Below, piece by piece: positions 55,846 through 64,000 of a DNA stretch of 64,000 nt (position 1 is the first letter of the stretch; every line of letters begins with the position of its first letter). This DNA is from Rhizobium sp. CG5. Lineage in GTDB: Bacteria > Pseudomonadota > Alphaproteobacteria > Rhizobiales > Rhizobiaceae. The DNA lies in assembly GCF_023701945.1 (NCBI RefSeq), contig NZ_JABAEF010000017.1, forward strand, positions 62,001 to 126,000. The letters run 5' to 3'. Below the pieces are notes generated by a model. It was not told the origin of the DNA and searched no databases. It saw only the letters and a program-made list of their open reading frames with translations. The position numbers and the translations under genes were made by a program.

Positions 55846-56613
55846 CTATCCACGCAAGGTCGCGCCGCCGTCGACATAGAGATCTGCCATGGTGATATGG
55901 CAGGCCTGGTCGGACAATAGAAACACCACCGCCTGGGCGATGTCGTCCGGCATTGCCAGTTTGCGCAGGGGAATACCGGTGCGGTAGGTTTTCAGCGATC
56001 CCTCGATCACCGCCTCTGCGCCGCTATCGTCCGCCCACATGCCGGTTTGCATCGGCGTCAATGTCGAGCCGGGGGCGACGATGTTGCAGCGGATGCCATG
56101 GGGGCCGAGCTCCAGGCCAAGGCAGCGGGTGAACATCGTGGCAGCAGCCTTGGAAGCGGCATAGGCCGCCATATTCTGCCGCGGTATGCCGGCCGCATTC
56201 GATCCGACCGTGACGATGGCGCCGCTACCCTGCGCAATCATGGACCTGGCCAACGCCCGAGAGACGAGGAAAACACCCGTGGCATTGATGGCGATGACGC
56301 GATTCCAAACCGCCTCGGACGTCTCGACCACAGATGTTGTCTGCAGTACACCGGCGACATTGACGCCGAAATCGACATGGCCCCAATCCCTGGCAATACC
56401 ATCGACGAAACGGTCGACCGCGGCCCCGTCACAGACATCGAGGCGATGGACCAGCAGGCGCTCGGCATCAAGAGCCGCCAGCGCAGCCGTCTCGACATCG
56501 GTGGCAGCGACGGTGACGCCCATGGCCAGCAGCAGCTTGACAACGGCAAGACCGATGCCGCCGCCGGCGCCGGTCACCAGCGCCGTTTTCCCCTCGAAAC
56601 CGGTCAGTTGCAT
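55846..56613 (-). CDS. entA: 2,3-dihydro-2,3-dihydroxybenzoate dehydrogenase
   Basis: A 255-residue short-chain dehydrogenase: ALVTGAGGGIGLAVVKLLL (NAD), NVAGV, the Ser in VTVGSNAA and YAASKAAA (Tyr, Lys). It oxidises 2,3-dihydro-2,3-DHB, the isochorismatase product, to 2,3-DHB. The ATG at 56613 overlaps the end of entF by 10 bases; an upstream start at 56766 lies inside entF and is rejected. Gene context makes EntA rather than another SDR very likely. Confidence 0.9.
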   Translation of the reverse strand: MQLTGFEGKTALVTGAGGGIGLAVVKLLLAMGVTVAATDVETAALAALDAERLLVHRLDVCDGAAVDRFVDGIARDWGHVDFGVNVAGVLQTTSVVETSEAVWNRVIAINATGVFLVSRALARSMIAQGSGAIVTVGSNAAGIPRQNMAAYAASKAAATMFTRCLGLELGPHGIRCNIVAPGSTLTPMQTGMWADDSGAEAVIEGSLKTYRTGIPLRKLAMPDDIAQAVVFLLSDQACHITMADLYVDGGATLRG

Positions 56614-59600
56614 GCAAGTGTGCTTTCGGCTGTGTCCAGGGCTTGCCGCAGCAGCGGAGTGATCGCCGCCACCGCCGCGGCGCTGGTCATTTGGGCATGA
56701 ACGAAGGGCACCTCGCAGACATGGAGATGGCCGACATAGGGCAGCCAGGCGTCCGGATTCAGGCATCTCTGCCCGGCGGTAGCCTGCGCGCGGACATGCA
56801 GCACCGGGCCATCGTAGAACCGGTGGCGGTGCTGGCGCATGAAGCGGTTGTTGAGGCCGACAACCCGCAAAATGCCGTCGAGGGCGCTGCCGGGCAATTG
56901 TCCGAGTGCGCTGCCCCGCTCGCGCAGGAAGCGGCAGACGGCATCACGGGTCAGCGGGAGGTCCGGCAGCTGCTCCGGATCGTGTCCGGCAATGGCGAGC
57001 AGCGCCTTCAACTCGGCGCCCTGCCCCGGATCGGCTTCGTTGCGCCAGCAATCGGCCGGATAGGCATCGAGCATTGCCAGCAGGCCGACGCGGCATCCCA
57101 TGTCGTGAAGCTGCACGGCCACGGCCTGCGCCAGAATGCCGCCGACCGACCAGCCGCAGAGATGAACCGGGTCGGTGCCGCTCAAAAGCGCGATCCGGCG
57201 GGCATAGTCGAGTGCCATCTCGTCGAGGCTTTCCGGCACGGGCATGCTCTCGTCGAGCGCCAAGGCCTGCACCCCCCAGCCGTCGCGCTCTGCGGAAAAC
57301 TGGCGGGCATAGCCGCTATAGCACCAGGACAGCCCTCCGGCCGGATGCAGCATGAACAAGGCGGGCTTGCCGGCCTCCCCGGCATTGAGCTTCAGCAGAG
57401 GCTGCAGTCCGGCGTCGGTCCCAACCGTGACATGCTCCAGATGATGCGCCAGCCGCCGCACCGTAGAATTTTCAAACAGAATGCCGATCCCGGGATCGCG
57501 CCCGAGGATCTCGCGCAGATGCAGCATAAGTTCGACCGCCAGCAGCGAATGGCCGCCAAGGTCGAAAAAATCGTCATCGGCGGAGAGATCCTGTTCGATT
57601 CCGAGAATCCGGGCAAACAACAGCGCCACAAGTCTTTCGGTTTCGCCCTGCGGGCGGGTGCTGGCGCGCGGCGTGCGTGCCGGTCTCGGCAGCGCCTTAC
57701 GGTCCAGCTTGCCGCTCGCCGTCAGAGGCAGCGCCTCCAGCCGCGTGATTGAGGCGGGTATCATGTAATCCGGCAAGCGCGCCGTGACATGGGCAGACAG
57801 CGCGCCGGTCACCTCACCCTCGCCGGCGATCACGACATAGGCAGCGATACATCCGCCCCCGGCCGTGTCCTCGCGCAGAATGGCGACGGCCTGCGCGACC
57901 GCCGGATGCGACAACAACGCCGCCTCGATCTCGCCGAGTTCGATACGCTGCCCCCTGAGCTTGACCTGATAATCGGAGCGGCCGATATAAACGATGGCGC
58001 CATCGTCGCGCAGGCGGGCCAGGTCGCCGGTCTGATACATTTTCTCCGCGGGGTGAAAGGGATCGGCGATGAAGCGCTCGGCCGTCAACGCCGGCTGGCC
58101 GAGATATTCGCGCGCCAATTGTACGCCGGCGATATAGAGATGGCCTGCCACCCCTGCCGGCACCGGCCGCAGATAATCGTCGAGAACATAGAGACGCGTG
58201 TTCCAGACCGGATAGCCGATCGGCACGGGACTGGAACGGTCTTGCGGACCGGCCGGCCAGTAGCTGACATCGACCGCCGCCTCCGTCGGCCCGTAGAGAT
58301 TGTGCAATTGCGCCCAGATATGGCGGTGAAAGCGGTCCCGCAGATCGCTGGTCAGTTCCTCGCCGCTGCAGAACACTCTTTTCAGCGCAAGCCCGCGTGT
58401 TTTCGGCTCCGACACGAAGGCCGAAAGCATGGAGGGCACGAAATGCGCCGTCGTCACGCCATTCTGCCTGACCAGTTGCGCCAGCGCCAGGGCATCCCTG
58501 TGAGCCTCGGGAGGAGCGACGACCAGCAATCCCCCGGAAACGAAGGACAGAAAGAATTCCCAGACGGAAACGTCGAACGTCATCGGCGTTTTCTGCAGGA
58601 TCACGTCATCGGCATCAAAACCGTAATGCGCCTGCATCCATGCCAGCCGGTTGACGATGGCGCCATGTTCGATGACCACGCCCTTGGGCTCCCCGGTGGA
58701 GCCGGAGGTGTAGAGCACGTAGGCGGCATCCGATGGCGCCTGCACGGGACGGGCGGTGCCGGCGGGCGCCAATGGCCAATCCCGCGGAAGACTCACCTCG
58801 ACCCCGGCCAGCGTCTCCTCGGCAAGCAGCAGCAGTGGCCTTGCCGACGCCAGTATGCGGTTCAAGCGCTCCGCAGGGTGGCTGAGGTCGAGCGGCATAT
58901 AGGCGGCGCCGGCCCTGAGGATCGCCACCAGCGCCACGATCAGCTCGATCGATCGCGGCAGGGCAACGGCAACGATGCTCCCCCGGCCGATGCCGCGGGC
59001 AAGCAGCATCTCCGCCAGGGCCGCCGTCCGCTGATCGAGCTGCGCATAGCTCAGCGACGTGTTTTCAAAGCGCACCGCCTCGCGTTCGGCAAATTCCCCG
59101 AAAGCCTTTTCGATGATGGCGGTGAGGGTCGGATCCTTCACCGCATGGCTGGTCGCATTGAGGCCATGGATCAGCCATTCGGCCTCCGGCGGCGTCACGG
59201 TCTCGAGGTCGCGCAGACGTGCACCGGATCTTGCTGCGCGCACCGCAGACAGCAGGAAGGCCGCCAGCCGTTCGGCATGGCGCGGTCCCGCATCCGGCGG
59301 GTAGAGATCAGGATTGGTGTCGACCTCGATGCAGAAGGATCCGCGAGCCGGATCGCCGCGGAAGCTGAAGGTGATATCATCGACCGGCCCGGTTCCCAGC
59401 AGCGTCAGGGTGGTATCGGCACCCGCCAGCAAGGGCACCGCGTCAAACGGCAGAACGTTGACCAGAGGGCCATAGAGGCGCCTGTTGCCGCCAAGAAGGC
59501 CGAGATCGCGGCGGATCTGTTCATGACGGTAGCGCCCGTGGCGGCGGTCGGCGGCCATCCGCGCGGCACTTTCCCGCAACCAGGAGACAAGGTCGCGTTC

Positions 59601-60524
59601 CTCATCAATGCACAGGCGTAGCGGCAGGATATTCATCACCATAGTGGCAACCCGTGCAGCGGCAGAGGCGAAGCGATCCATGAACGGCACGCCGATCACC
59701 ACGTCGCGCCCGCCGCAGAACCGCGCATAGTAGGCAGCCGTGAAGGCAGTGAGAATATCGGGCCAGGACAGCTGGGTCTCCCGGGCCAGATCGAGAAGTG
59801 CGGCGCCGAGATCCTCCGGCAGGCCGTAGTCCGCATGGTCGTAGCGATGGGCCGAGCGGGCAACCCCCGAATTGATGCCAACGACATCCGGCGCACCGCA
59901 AAGGGCTTGCTGCCAATAGGCGCGGTCCTCGACTTGCCGGGAGGAATGATCATAATCCCGATCCAGGGCGATGGCGACCTTGAGTGTAGAGAGCGGCGGG
60001 CCGGCCGGCGCCGCCATAGTCTCGCTGTTGTAGAGCTGGGCGATGCGCTGCGTGAGCAGATGGGTGGCAAAGCCATCGGCAACGATGTGGTGCAGTCGCT
60101 GGAACCAGATGAAACTGTTTTCAGCAATCCGATAGAGGACCTGGCGCGCCGGCGGATCGCGGGCAAGATCGACGGGATGCTGCATATCCGCCTCAATGTC
60201 GCGCAGGGCCTGGGAACGCGGATCGGCATGGCTTGAAACGTCGACAAGCTTCAGCCGCGGCCGGTTGTCCTCGCTGACGTCCTGCCGGTCCTGATCCAGG
60301 ATCCGCACGGCAAGGCTGTCGGCCTCGGCCGCAGCCGCATTCACCGCCCGTTCGAAGCGGGCCGGATCCAGCGGCCCGCGGATTTCGACATATTGCCCGG
60401 TATTGAAAACCGGGTTCTGCGGATCCAGCGCCTGGGCGAACCAGATGCCGCGCTGGGCACTGGTAAGCGGCAGGGCCTGAACGGCCTGCGGTTTCCTGTT
60501 CGGTCGTGCGGACGATACCGGCAT
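56604..60524 (-). CDS. entF: Single-module NRPS, EntF-like, serine-activating
   Basis: A 1306-residue synthetase with C-A-T-TE order. Condensation motif HHIVADG near residue 143; adenylation motifs LYTSGSTGEPKG near 597 and LYGPTE; thiolation motif LGGHSLL near 990 (phosphopantetheine Ser); thioesterase GWSVGG near 1122. Specificity residues read in the order of the Stachelhaus code: Asp-Val (FDV), Trp (VW), His (AHF), Phe and Ser (FCS), Leu (NLY), Val-Asp (AVD), with Lys at the end. This is DVWHFSLVDK, the EntF serine code. It should join 2,3-DHB to serine and release a cyclic trilactone of DHB-Ser. Length and order match E. coli EntF (about 1290 residues). Confidence 0.93.
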   Translation of the reverse strand: MPVSSARPNRKPQAVQALPLTSAQRGIWFAQALDPQNPVFNTGQYVEIRGPLDPARFERAVNAAAAEADSLAVRILDQDRQDVSEDNRPRLKLVDVSSHADPRSQALRDIEADMQHPVDLARDPPARQVLYRIAENSFIWFQRLHHIVADGFATHLLTQRIAQLYNSETMAAPAGPPLSTLKVAIALDRDYDHSSRQVEDRAYWQQALCGAPDVVGINSGVARSAHRYDHADYGLPEDLGAALLDLARETQLSWPDILTAFTAAYYARFCGGRDVVIGVPFMDRFASAAARVATMVMNILPLRLCIDEERDLVSWLRESAARMAADRRHGRYRHEQIRRDLGLLGGNRRLYGPLVNVLPFDAVPLLAGADTTLTLLGTGPVDDITFSFRGDPARGSFCIEVDTNPDLYPPDAGPRHAERLAAFLLSAVRAARSGARLRDLETVTPPEAEWLIHGLNATSHAVKDPTLTAIIEKAFGEFAEREAVRFENTSLSYAQLDQRTAALAEMLLARGIGRGSIVAVALPRSIELIVALVAILRAGAAYMPLDLSHPAERLNRILASARPLLLLAEETLAGVEVSLPRDWPLAPAGTARPVQAPSDAAYVLYTSGSTGEPKGVVIEHGAIVNRLAWMQAHYGFDADDVILQKTPMTFDVSVWEFFLSFVSGGLLVVAPPEAHRDALALAQLVRQNGVTTAHFVPSMLSAFVSEPKTRGLALKRVFCSGEELTSDLRDRFHRHIWAQLHNLYGPTEAAVDVSYWPAGPQDRSSPVPIGYPVWNTRLYVLDDYLRPVPAGVAGHLYIAGVQLAREYLGQPALTAERFIADPFHPAEKMYQTGDLARLRDDGAIVYIGRSDYQVKLRGQRIELGEIEAALLSHPAVAQAVAILREDTAGGGCIAAYVVIAGEGEVTGALSAHVTARLPDYMIPASITRLEALPLTASGKLDRKALPRPARTPRASTRPQGETERLVALLFARILGIEQDLSADDDFFDLGGHSLLAVELMLHLREILGRDPGIGILFENSTVRRLAHHLEHVTVGTDAGLQPLLKLNAGEAGKPALFMLHPAGGLSWCYSGYARQFSAERDGWGVQALALDESMPVPESLDEMALDYARRIALLSGTDPVHLCGWSVGGILAQAVAVQLHDMGCRVGLLAMLDAYPADCWRNEADPGQGAELKALLAIAGHDPEQLPDLPLTRDAVCRFLRERGSALGQLPGSALDGILRVVGLNNRFMRQHRHRFYDGPVLHVRAQATAGQRCLNPDAWLPYVGHLHVCEVPFVHAQMTSAAAVAAITPLLRQALDTAESTLACN

Positions 60525-60527
60525 GGC

Positions 60528-60779
60528 TCAGGCCTCCCCATTCTGTGCGATCCGTCGCGCGGCAATCGCCCACCAGGCAGACAGGGTCAGGCGTGCGGCA
60601 AGTTCGGAGAAATCGAGAGTGACACCCCTCTCCTGCCACAGCAGCACCAGATTCAAGGCGCGCATGGAATCCAGGCCGGCATCCATCAGATTGTCGTCAT
60701 CGGCGATATCGCGCGGATCGACATGGATCACCGCGGCAATATCGCCCCGCATCGTTTCCAGGGTGAAATCTTCCCTCAT
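60528..60779 (-). CDS. Stand-alone aryl carrier protein
   Basis: An 83-residue carrier domain: DNLMDAGLDSMRALNLV with the Ser that receives the phosphopantetheine arm. In E. coli EntB this domain is fused to the C-terminus of isochorismatase, but here it is a separate gene whose ATG overlaps the isochorismatase stop (ATGA). It would be loaded with 2,3-DHB by EntE and used by the EntF condensation domain. The gap to entF is three bases. Confidence 0.9.
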   Translation of the reverse strand: MREDFTLETMRGDIAAVIHVDPRDIADDDNLMDAGLDSMRALNLVLLWQERGVTLDFSELAARLTLSAWWAIAARRIAQNGEA

Positions 60780-61426
60780 GACGCCTCTCCTTGCGGCAAG
60801 GACCGCGACAGGGCATCAAGCGTCAGCGGCACGGCGCAGGTCATTGCCGCATAGGCGAGCGCCATGTCGTGGCGTTCGCGCGAGAAATCGGCAAGGGCGT
60901 CTGCGACGAGAAAAGGTTTTACGTCGCGCTGGAAGGCCTCCGCAGCGGTGAGCAGGCAACCGATATGGGCGTAGACGCCGCAGATCACCAGCTGGCTTCG
61001 CCCGCGCGCCTGCATATGATGGGCCAGATTGCTCATCTGGTAGGCGCTGTAGCGGTGCTTGACGAGAACGATGTCCTCCTCGCCGGGTTTCAGCGCCTCG
61101 ACGATATTCTGGTGCCCGGGCGCATCCGTCATGCCGGGCCCCCACAGATCGGCCTGCAGTCCGCGGTCGCGCGGATCCTGGTTGCCATTCTGCGCGGTGT
61201 AGAAGACCGGCATGCCCGCCGCATGCGCGCAGCGTTTAAGGCGGACGATATTGGCGATGACCGGTGCGATCGGCGAAGCATCCGCCTCGAATGGCGAGAG
61301 GAAGTAGTTCTGCATGTCATGGATAAGCACGGCTGCGCACCCGGGATCGAAAGTCCAGGACATGCGCGCACTCGGAATCTCCTGCCCGGTCGGCAGCGGA
61401 TAGGCGACGATTTTCGGTATTGCCAT
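60776..61426 (-). CDS. entB: Isochorismatase, lacking the aryl carrier domain
   Basis: A 216-residue isochorismatase: SWTFDPGCAAVLIHDMQNYFL (catalytic Asp region), VFYTAQNGNQ, LVKHRYSAYQMSNL and VICGVYAHIGCLLTA. Hydrolyses isochorismate to 2,3-dihydro-2,3-DHB and pyruvate. It ends at EAS where E. coli EntB would continue into a carrier domain; the two are coupled through an ATGA overlap. It follows entE by two bases. Confidence 0.92.
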   Translation of the reverse strand: MAIPKIVAYPLPTGQEIPSARMSWTFDPGCAAVLIHDMQNYFLSPFEADASPIAPVIANIVRLKRCAHAAGMPVFYTAQNGNQDPRDRGLQADLWGPGMTDAPGHQNIVEALKPGEEDIVLVKHRYSAYQMSNLAHHMQARGRSQLVICGVYAHIGCLLTAAEAFQRDVKPFLVADALADFSRERHDMALAYAAMTCAVPLTLDALSRSLPQGEAS

Positions 61427-61428
61427 GG

Positions 61429-63057
61429 TCAGGACCTCGATTCCTGTGTTTCAAGGTAGCCGTCCCTGAGGCCCTGCCGCAGGATCTTGCGACTGACCTT
61501 GCCGACGGCCGTGGTTTCGAACTTTTCGACAAAGACCACCTGATCGGGCACCTTGAACTCCGCCAGGCCCCGGCCGCGCACGAAGGCCTTGAGAGCGAGG
61601 GCGGTCGGGCGGTTCCCGCCGCCGATCACGAAGGCGCAGCTGCGCTCGCCGAGATAGGGATCGGGAATGGCCACCACCGCTGCATCGAAAACGCCGGGAT
61701 GGGCAATCAGGTGGTCCTCGATCTCCTCTGCCGATATTTTCTCGCCGGCCCTGTTGATGTGGTCGCCGGCGCGGCCCTCGACCACCAGATAGCCGTCCGC
61801 CGTCATGCGCACGATGTCACCGGTGCGGTAATAGCCATCGGCCGTAAACGAGCGGGCATTCGCCGCGGCGTCATCGTGATAGGCGCGGATCGTATAGGGA
61901 CCCCGCGTCAACAGCATGCCGGCGGCGCCATCGCGGACGGGCTCGCCCCATTCGTCAACGATCAGGATCTGGTCATCCGGGCTGATCGGACGGCCCTGCG
62001 TCTCGACGATGCGCTCTTCCGGATCGTCGAGACGCGTATAGTTCACCAGCCCTTCCGCCATGCCGAATACCTGCTGCAGGCTGCAGCCGAGTGCCGGGCG
62101 GACACGCCTTGCCGCTTCCGGCGTGAATTTCGCGCCGCCGACCTGCAGCACTTTCAGGCTCGACAGGTCGTGCGTCGCCGATGCCGCAGCCTGAATCCAC
62201 AACAGTGCCAGCGGCGGCACCAGCCCAGTGATGGTGACCTTTTCGCGGGCGATCAAGGCGAAAGCCGTTTGCGGGCTGGGCGACGGGCACATGACCACCC
62301 GGCCGCCGGCATAAAGAGCCCCGAAGGCGCCGGGGGAACTCATCGGGAAATTGTGGGCGACCGGCAAGGCCGCCATATAGACGCTGCCCGCGTCGAGCCT
62401 GCAAATCTCGGCGCTGGCGCGAAAACTGTAGATATAGTCATCATGGGTGCGCGGGATCAGCTTGGGCAGGCCGGTACTGCCACCGGAGATCTGCAGGAAC
62501 GCCACGCTGCCCGGATCCGGGTCCGCAGGCAGATCCACAGGCGTCGCCGGCAATTCGGAAAGGCTGGTGAACTCCTGCGCGTCACCGACCACGATCACAT
62601 GCCGTAGCGCCGGTGTGCCGTCCTTGACCTTGCGGGCGAGCACGCGGTAGTCGAATCCGTCGGCCGCCGCCGCAATGATATATCCCGACGCCTGCGACCT
62701 TGCAGCAAGATGCAGGACTTCGCACTCGCGGTGGGCCGGCAGCGCGAAAACCGGGATGAGACCGGCCCGAAACAGGCCGAAAACCACCGACAGGAATTCG
62801 GGGATGTTCGGCAGTTGCACCACGATGCGGTCCCCGGGCCGGTAGCCGAGTGCAAGCAAACCGTGTGCGACCGCCTCGGCCCTCTGCGTGAGCTCGCGAT
62901 AGGTCCAGCATGCAGTTTCTCCGACGACGGCGATGCTGTGTGGCCGTTCGCCAGCATGACGGCGCAGGAAACCGAACATGGTCTCGCCACGCCAATAGCC
63001 GCGTTCGCGGTAGAGCGCCGCCAGATCGTCCGGCCAGACCTGCGTCAGCGGCTGCAT
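61429..63057 (-). CDS. entE: 2,3-dihydroxybenzoate-AMP ligase
   Basis: A 542-residue stand-alone adenylation enzyme: [19 protein letters not shown] (ATP loop), [59 protein letters not shown] and the terminal Lys region [11 protein letters not shown]. Activates 2,3-DHB and transfers it to the aryl carrier protein. The start at 63057 ([10 protein letters not shown]) is the usual family start; an in-frame ATG at 63075 is possible but would overlap entC more. Upstream codons back to 63315 lie inside entC and are rejected. Confidence 0.92.
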   Translation of the reverse strand: MQPLTQVWPDDLAALYRERGYWRGETMFGFLRRHAGERPHSIAVVGETACWTYRELTQRAEAVAHGLLALGYRPGDRIVVQLPNIPEFLSVVFGLFRAGLIPVFALPAHRECEVLHLAARSQASGYIIAAAADGFDYRVLARKVKDGTPALRHVIVVGDAQEFTSLSELPATPVDLPADPDPGSVAFLQISGGSTGLPKLIPRTHDDYIYSFRASAEICRLDAGSVYMAALPVAHNFPMSSPGAFGALYAGGRVVMCPSPSPQTAFALIAREKVTITGLVPPLALLWIQAAASATHDLSSLKVLQVGGAKFTPEAARRVRPALGCSLQQVFGMAEGLVNYTRLDDPEERIVETQGRPISPDDQILIVDEWGEPVRDGAAGMLLTRGPYTIRAYHDDAAANARSFTADGYYRTGDIVRMTADGYLVVEGRAGDHINRAGEKISAEEIEDHLIAHPGVFDAAVVAIPDPYLGERSCAFVIGGGNRPTALALKAFVRGRGLAEFKVPDQVVFVEKFETTAVGKVSRKILRQGLRDGYLETQESRS

Positions 63058-63061
63058 GACA

Positions 63062-64000
63062 TCATTCCTTTCCATCGACGCAGGCGGCGTCAATGCCGAA
63101 GGCGTCGAGCATTGCGCGAAATTTTGCCGCCGTCTCAGCGACCTCACCTTCGGGTGTCGAACCGGGCACGATGCCGGCCCCGGCGTAGAGACGGGCCTGC
63201 TTGCCTTCGATCTCGGCGCAGCGGATGGACACGAACCAGCGTCCATCGCCGGCGGAGTCGCACCAGCCAACCGCCCCGGCATAGAAATCACGGTCATAAA
63301 CCTCCAGATCGCCAATCACGCGATGAGCAAGGTTGCGCGGCATGCCGCAGACAGCCGGCGTCGGATGCAGAAGCGCGGCCAGCCGTTGCGAGGAGATCGA
63401 CGCATCCTTCAGCTTGCCGCAGATCCGCGTGCCAAGATGCCACATGCTGGCGGTCGCCTTCAGCGCCGTGCCATCGGGGGTGGAAAGCGCGCGGCAATGC
63501 GGCGCCAGCAGATCCATGATCGCCTCGACGACCATCGCGTGTTCGCGCCGGTCCTTGTCCGATCGCAGCAGCATGTCCGCCGACTGACGGTCCGCCGCTT
63601 CGTCCGCATGGCGCCGCGCTGATCCGGCAAGCGGATGCGACGCGACATTGGCGCCGCGCTTCTCCAGCAGCAGCTCCGGCGTCGCACCGACCAGATATCG
63701 CGGCGTCTTGTGCCGCGACGGCAGCGGCGTGACAAACGCCGTCACGCCGTCATCCCCGGCCAGGCGCCGCAGCAGTTCAGCGACCGAAAACGCATTGCGG
63801 GCACTGACCTTCAGGCTGCGCGACAGGACAATCTTGCGCAGATCCGTGCCCGGGACCGCCAGCGCCTCCAGGCCCCGTGCGACAGCCATGCCGAAGATCT
63901 CCGCAGCCGGGTCGGCCGTCACCACAATGCCCGACGATCCTATGCGAGCCGATGGCGATCCCTCCAGACCCGAAAGGCTTGCCAGGTCATGGCGCCCCTG
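63062..64000 (-). CDS. entC: Isochorismate synthase, 5' end outside the window
   Basis: About 313 residues of an isochorismate synthase (chorismate-binding family) open to the right edge of the window: [51 protein letters not shown], the conserved [10 protein letters not shown] and [13 protein letters not shown], and [18 protein letters not shown] (metal and substrate residues). Full-length family members have about 390-400 residues, so roughly 80 are missing. It supplies isochorismate for EntB. First visible gene of the operon; any promoter, and possible Fur/RirA/Irr site, lies beyond the window. Confidence 0.92.
   Translation of the reverse strand, partial: QGRHDLASLSGLEGSPSARIGSSGIVVTADPAAEIFGMAVARGLEALAVPGTDLRKIVLSRSLKVSARNAFSVAELLRRLAGDDGVTAFVTPLPSRHKTPRYLVGATPELLLEKRGANVASHPLAGSARRHADEAADRQSADMLLRSDKDRREHAMVVEAIMDLLAPHCRALSTPDGTALKATASMWHLGTRICGKLKDASISSQRLAALLHPTPAVCGMPRNLAHRVIGDLEVYDRDFYAGAVGWCDSAGDGRWFVSIRCAEIEGKQARLYAGAGIVPGSTPEGEVAETAAKFRAMLDAFGIDAACVDGKE

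Noticed and set aside
57789-59621. A 610-codon open frame on the plus strand inside the NRPS gene
   Set aside because: Antisense of the EntF condensation and adenylation domains in a GC-rich gene; composition is Arg/His/Gln-rich with no motif.

Overview
The window looks like a chromosome or large replicon of an alphaproteobacterium of the Rhizobiales, most likely Rhizobiaceae (Agrobacterium/Allorhizobium/Rhizobium-like). The reasons are high GC, EcfG-type stress promoters, several LysR/GntR/LacI-controlled ABC, TTT and MFS uptake loci, and a divergent ttuA / ttuBCDE tartrate locus in the gene order known from grapevine Agrobacterium. The assignment is inferred from gene content, not from a marker gene.

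Left part (1-11.1 kb). A chemosensory-type signalling operon (CheA lacking its 5' end, a STAS-like protein, a CheY-like receiver, a CheC/CheX-like phosphatase and a PAS histidine kinase) is followed by a broken PAS-GGDEF-EAL gene on the other strand. Next come envelope/general-stress genes (a membrane protein and two DUF2382/YsnF-type proteins) with sequences matching the EcfG promoter, a small hypothetical gene, a truncated Nramp metal transporter and a LysR gene.

Mobile region (11.1-15.5 kb). An IS1111-group element lies next to an IS3-family element. The IS3 element has been split by an IS110-family element inserted in the A-run near the end of orfA.

Sugar operon (15.7-23.9 kb). A divergent LacI regulator, with good palindromic operators, faces a sugar isomerase-like TIM barrel, a complete carbohydrate ABC importer and a GMC oxidoreductase. 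The set suggests import and oxidation of a sugar or glycoside that cannot be identified from sequence.

Decaying redox block (24.0-33.8 kb). Two alpha/beta hydrolases, LysR, a DHA2-type MFS exporter, three aldo/keto reductases, ApbE plus an FMN-binding protein, and an esterase. Five of these genes are truncated, frameshifted or interrupted by a stop codon.

Tartrate island (34.1-45.4 kb). Two tartrate loci converge. One is a GntR-controlled tripartite transporter operon (tctC-ttuC-tctB-tctA). The other is the classical ttuA / ttuB-ttuC-ttuD-ttuE. The two ttuC copies differ by only two internal residues but show many silent differences.

Aromatic/ring-cleavage cluster (45.6-54.8 kb). A MarR regulator diverges from a flavin reductase, a flavin monooxygenase of the acyl-CoA-dehydrogenase fold, an MFS importer, an OprB-like porin, a SnoaL-like protein, a GST, an extradiol-type VOC dioxygenase, an acetoacetate-decarboxylase-like enzyme and an FAH-family hydrolase. 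I do not recognise this combination as a named pathway, and it is the best candidate in the window for an undescribed catabolic system.

Siderophore cluster (54.9 kb to the end). esterase-entA-entF-ArCP-entB-entE-entC on the minus strand. EntF is a single C-A-T-TE module with the serine specificity code. The isochorismatase and aryl carrier protein, fused in E. coli EntB, are separate genes here. The product is predicted to be an enterobactin-like catecholate. The isochorismate synthase runs off the right edge.
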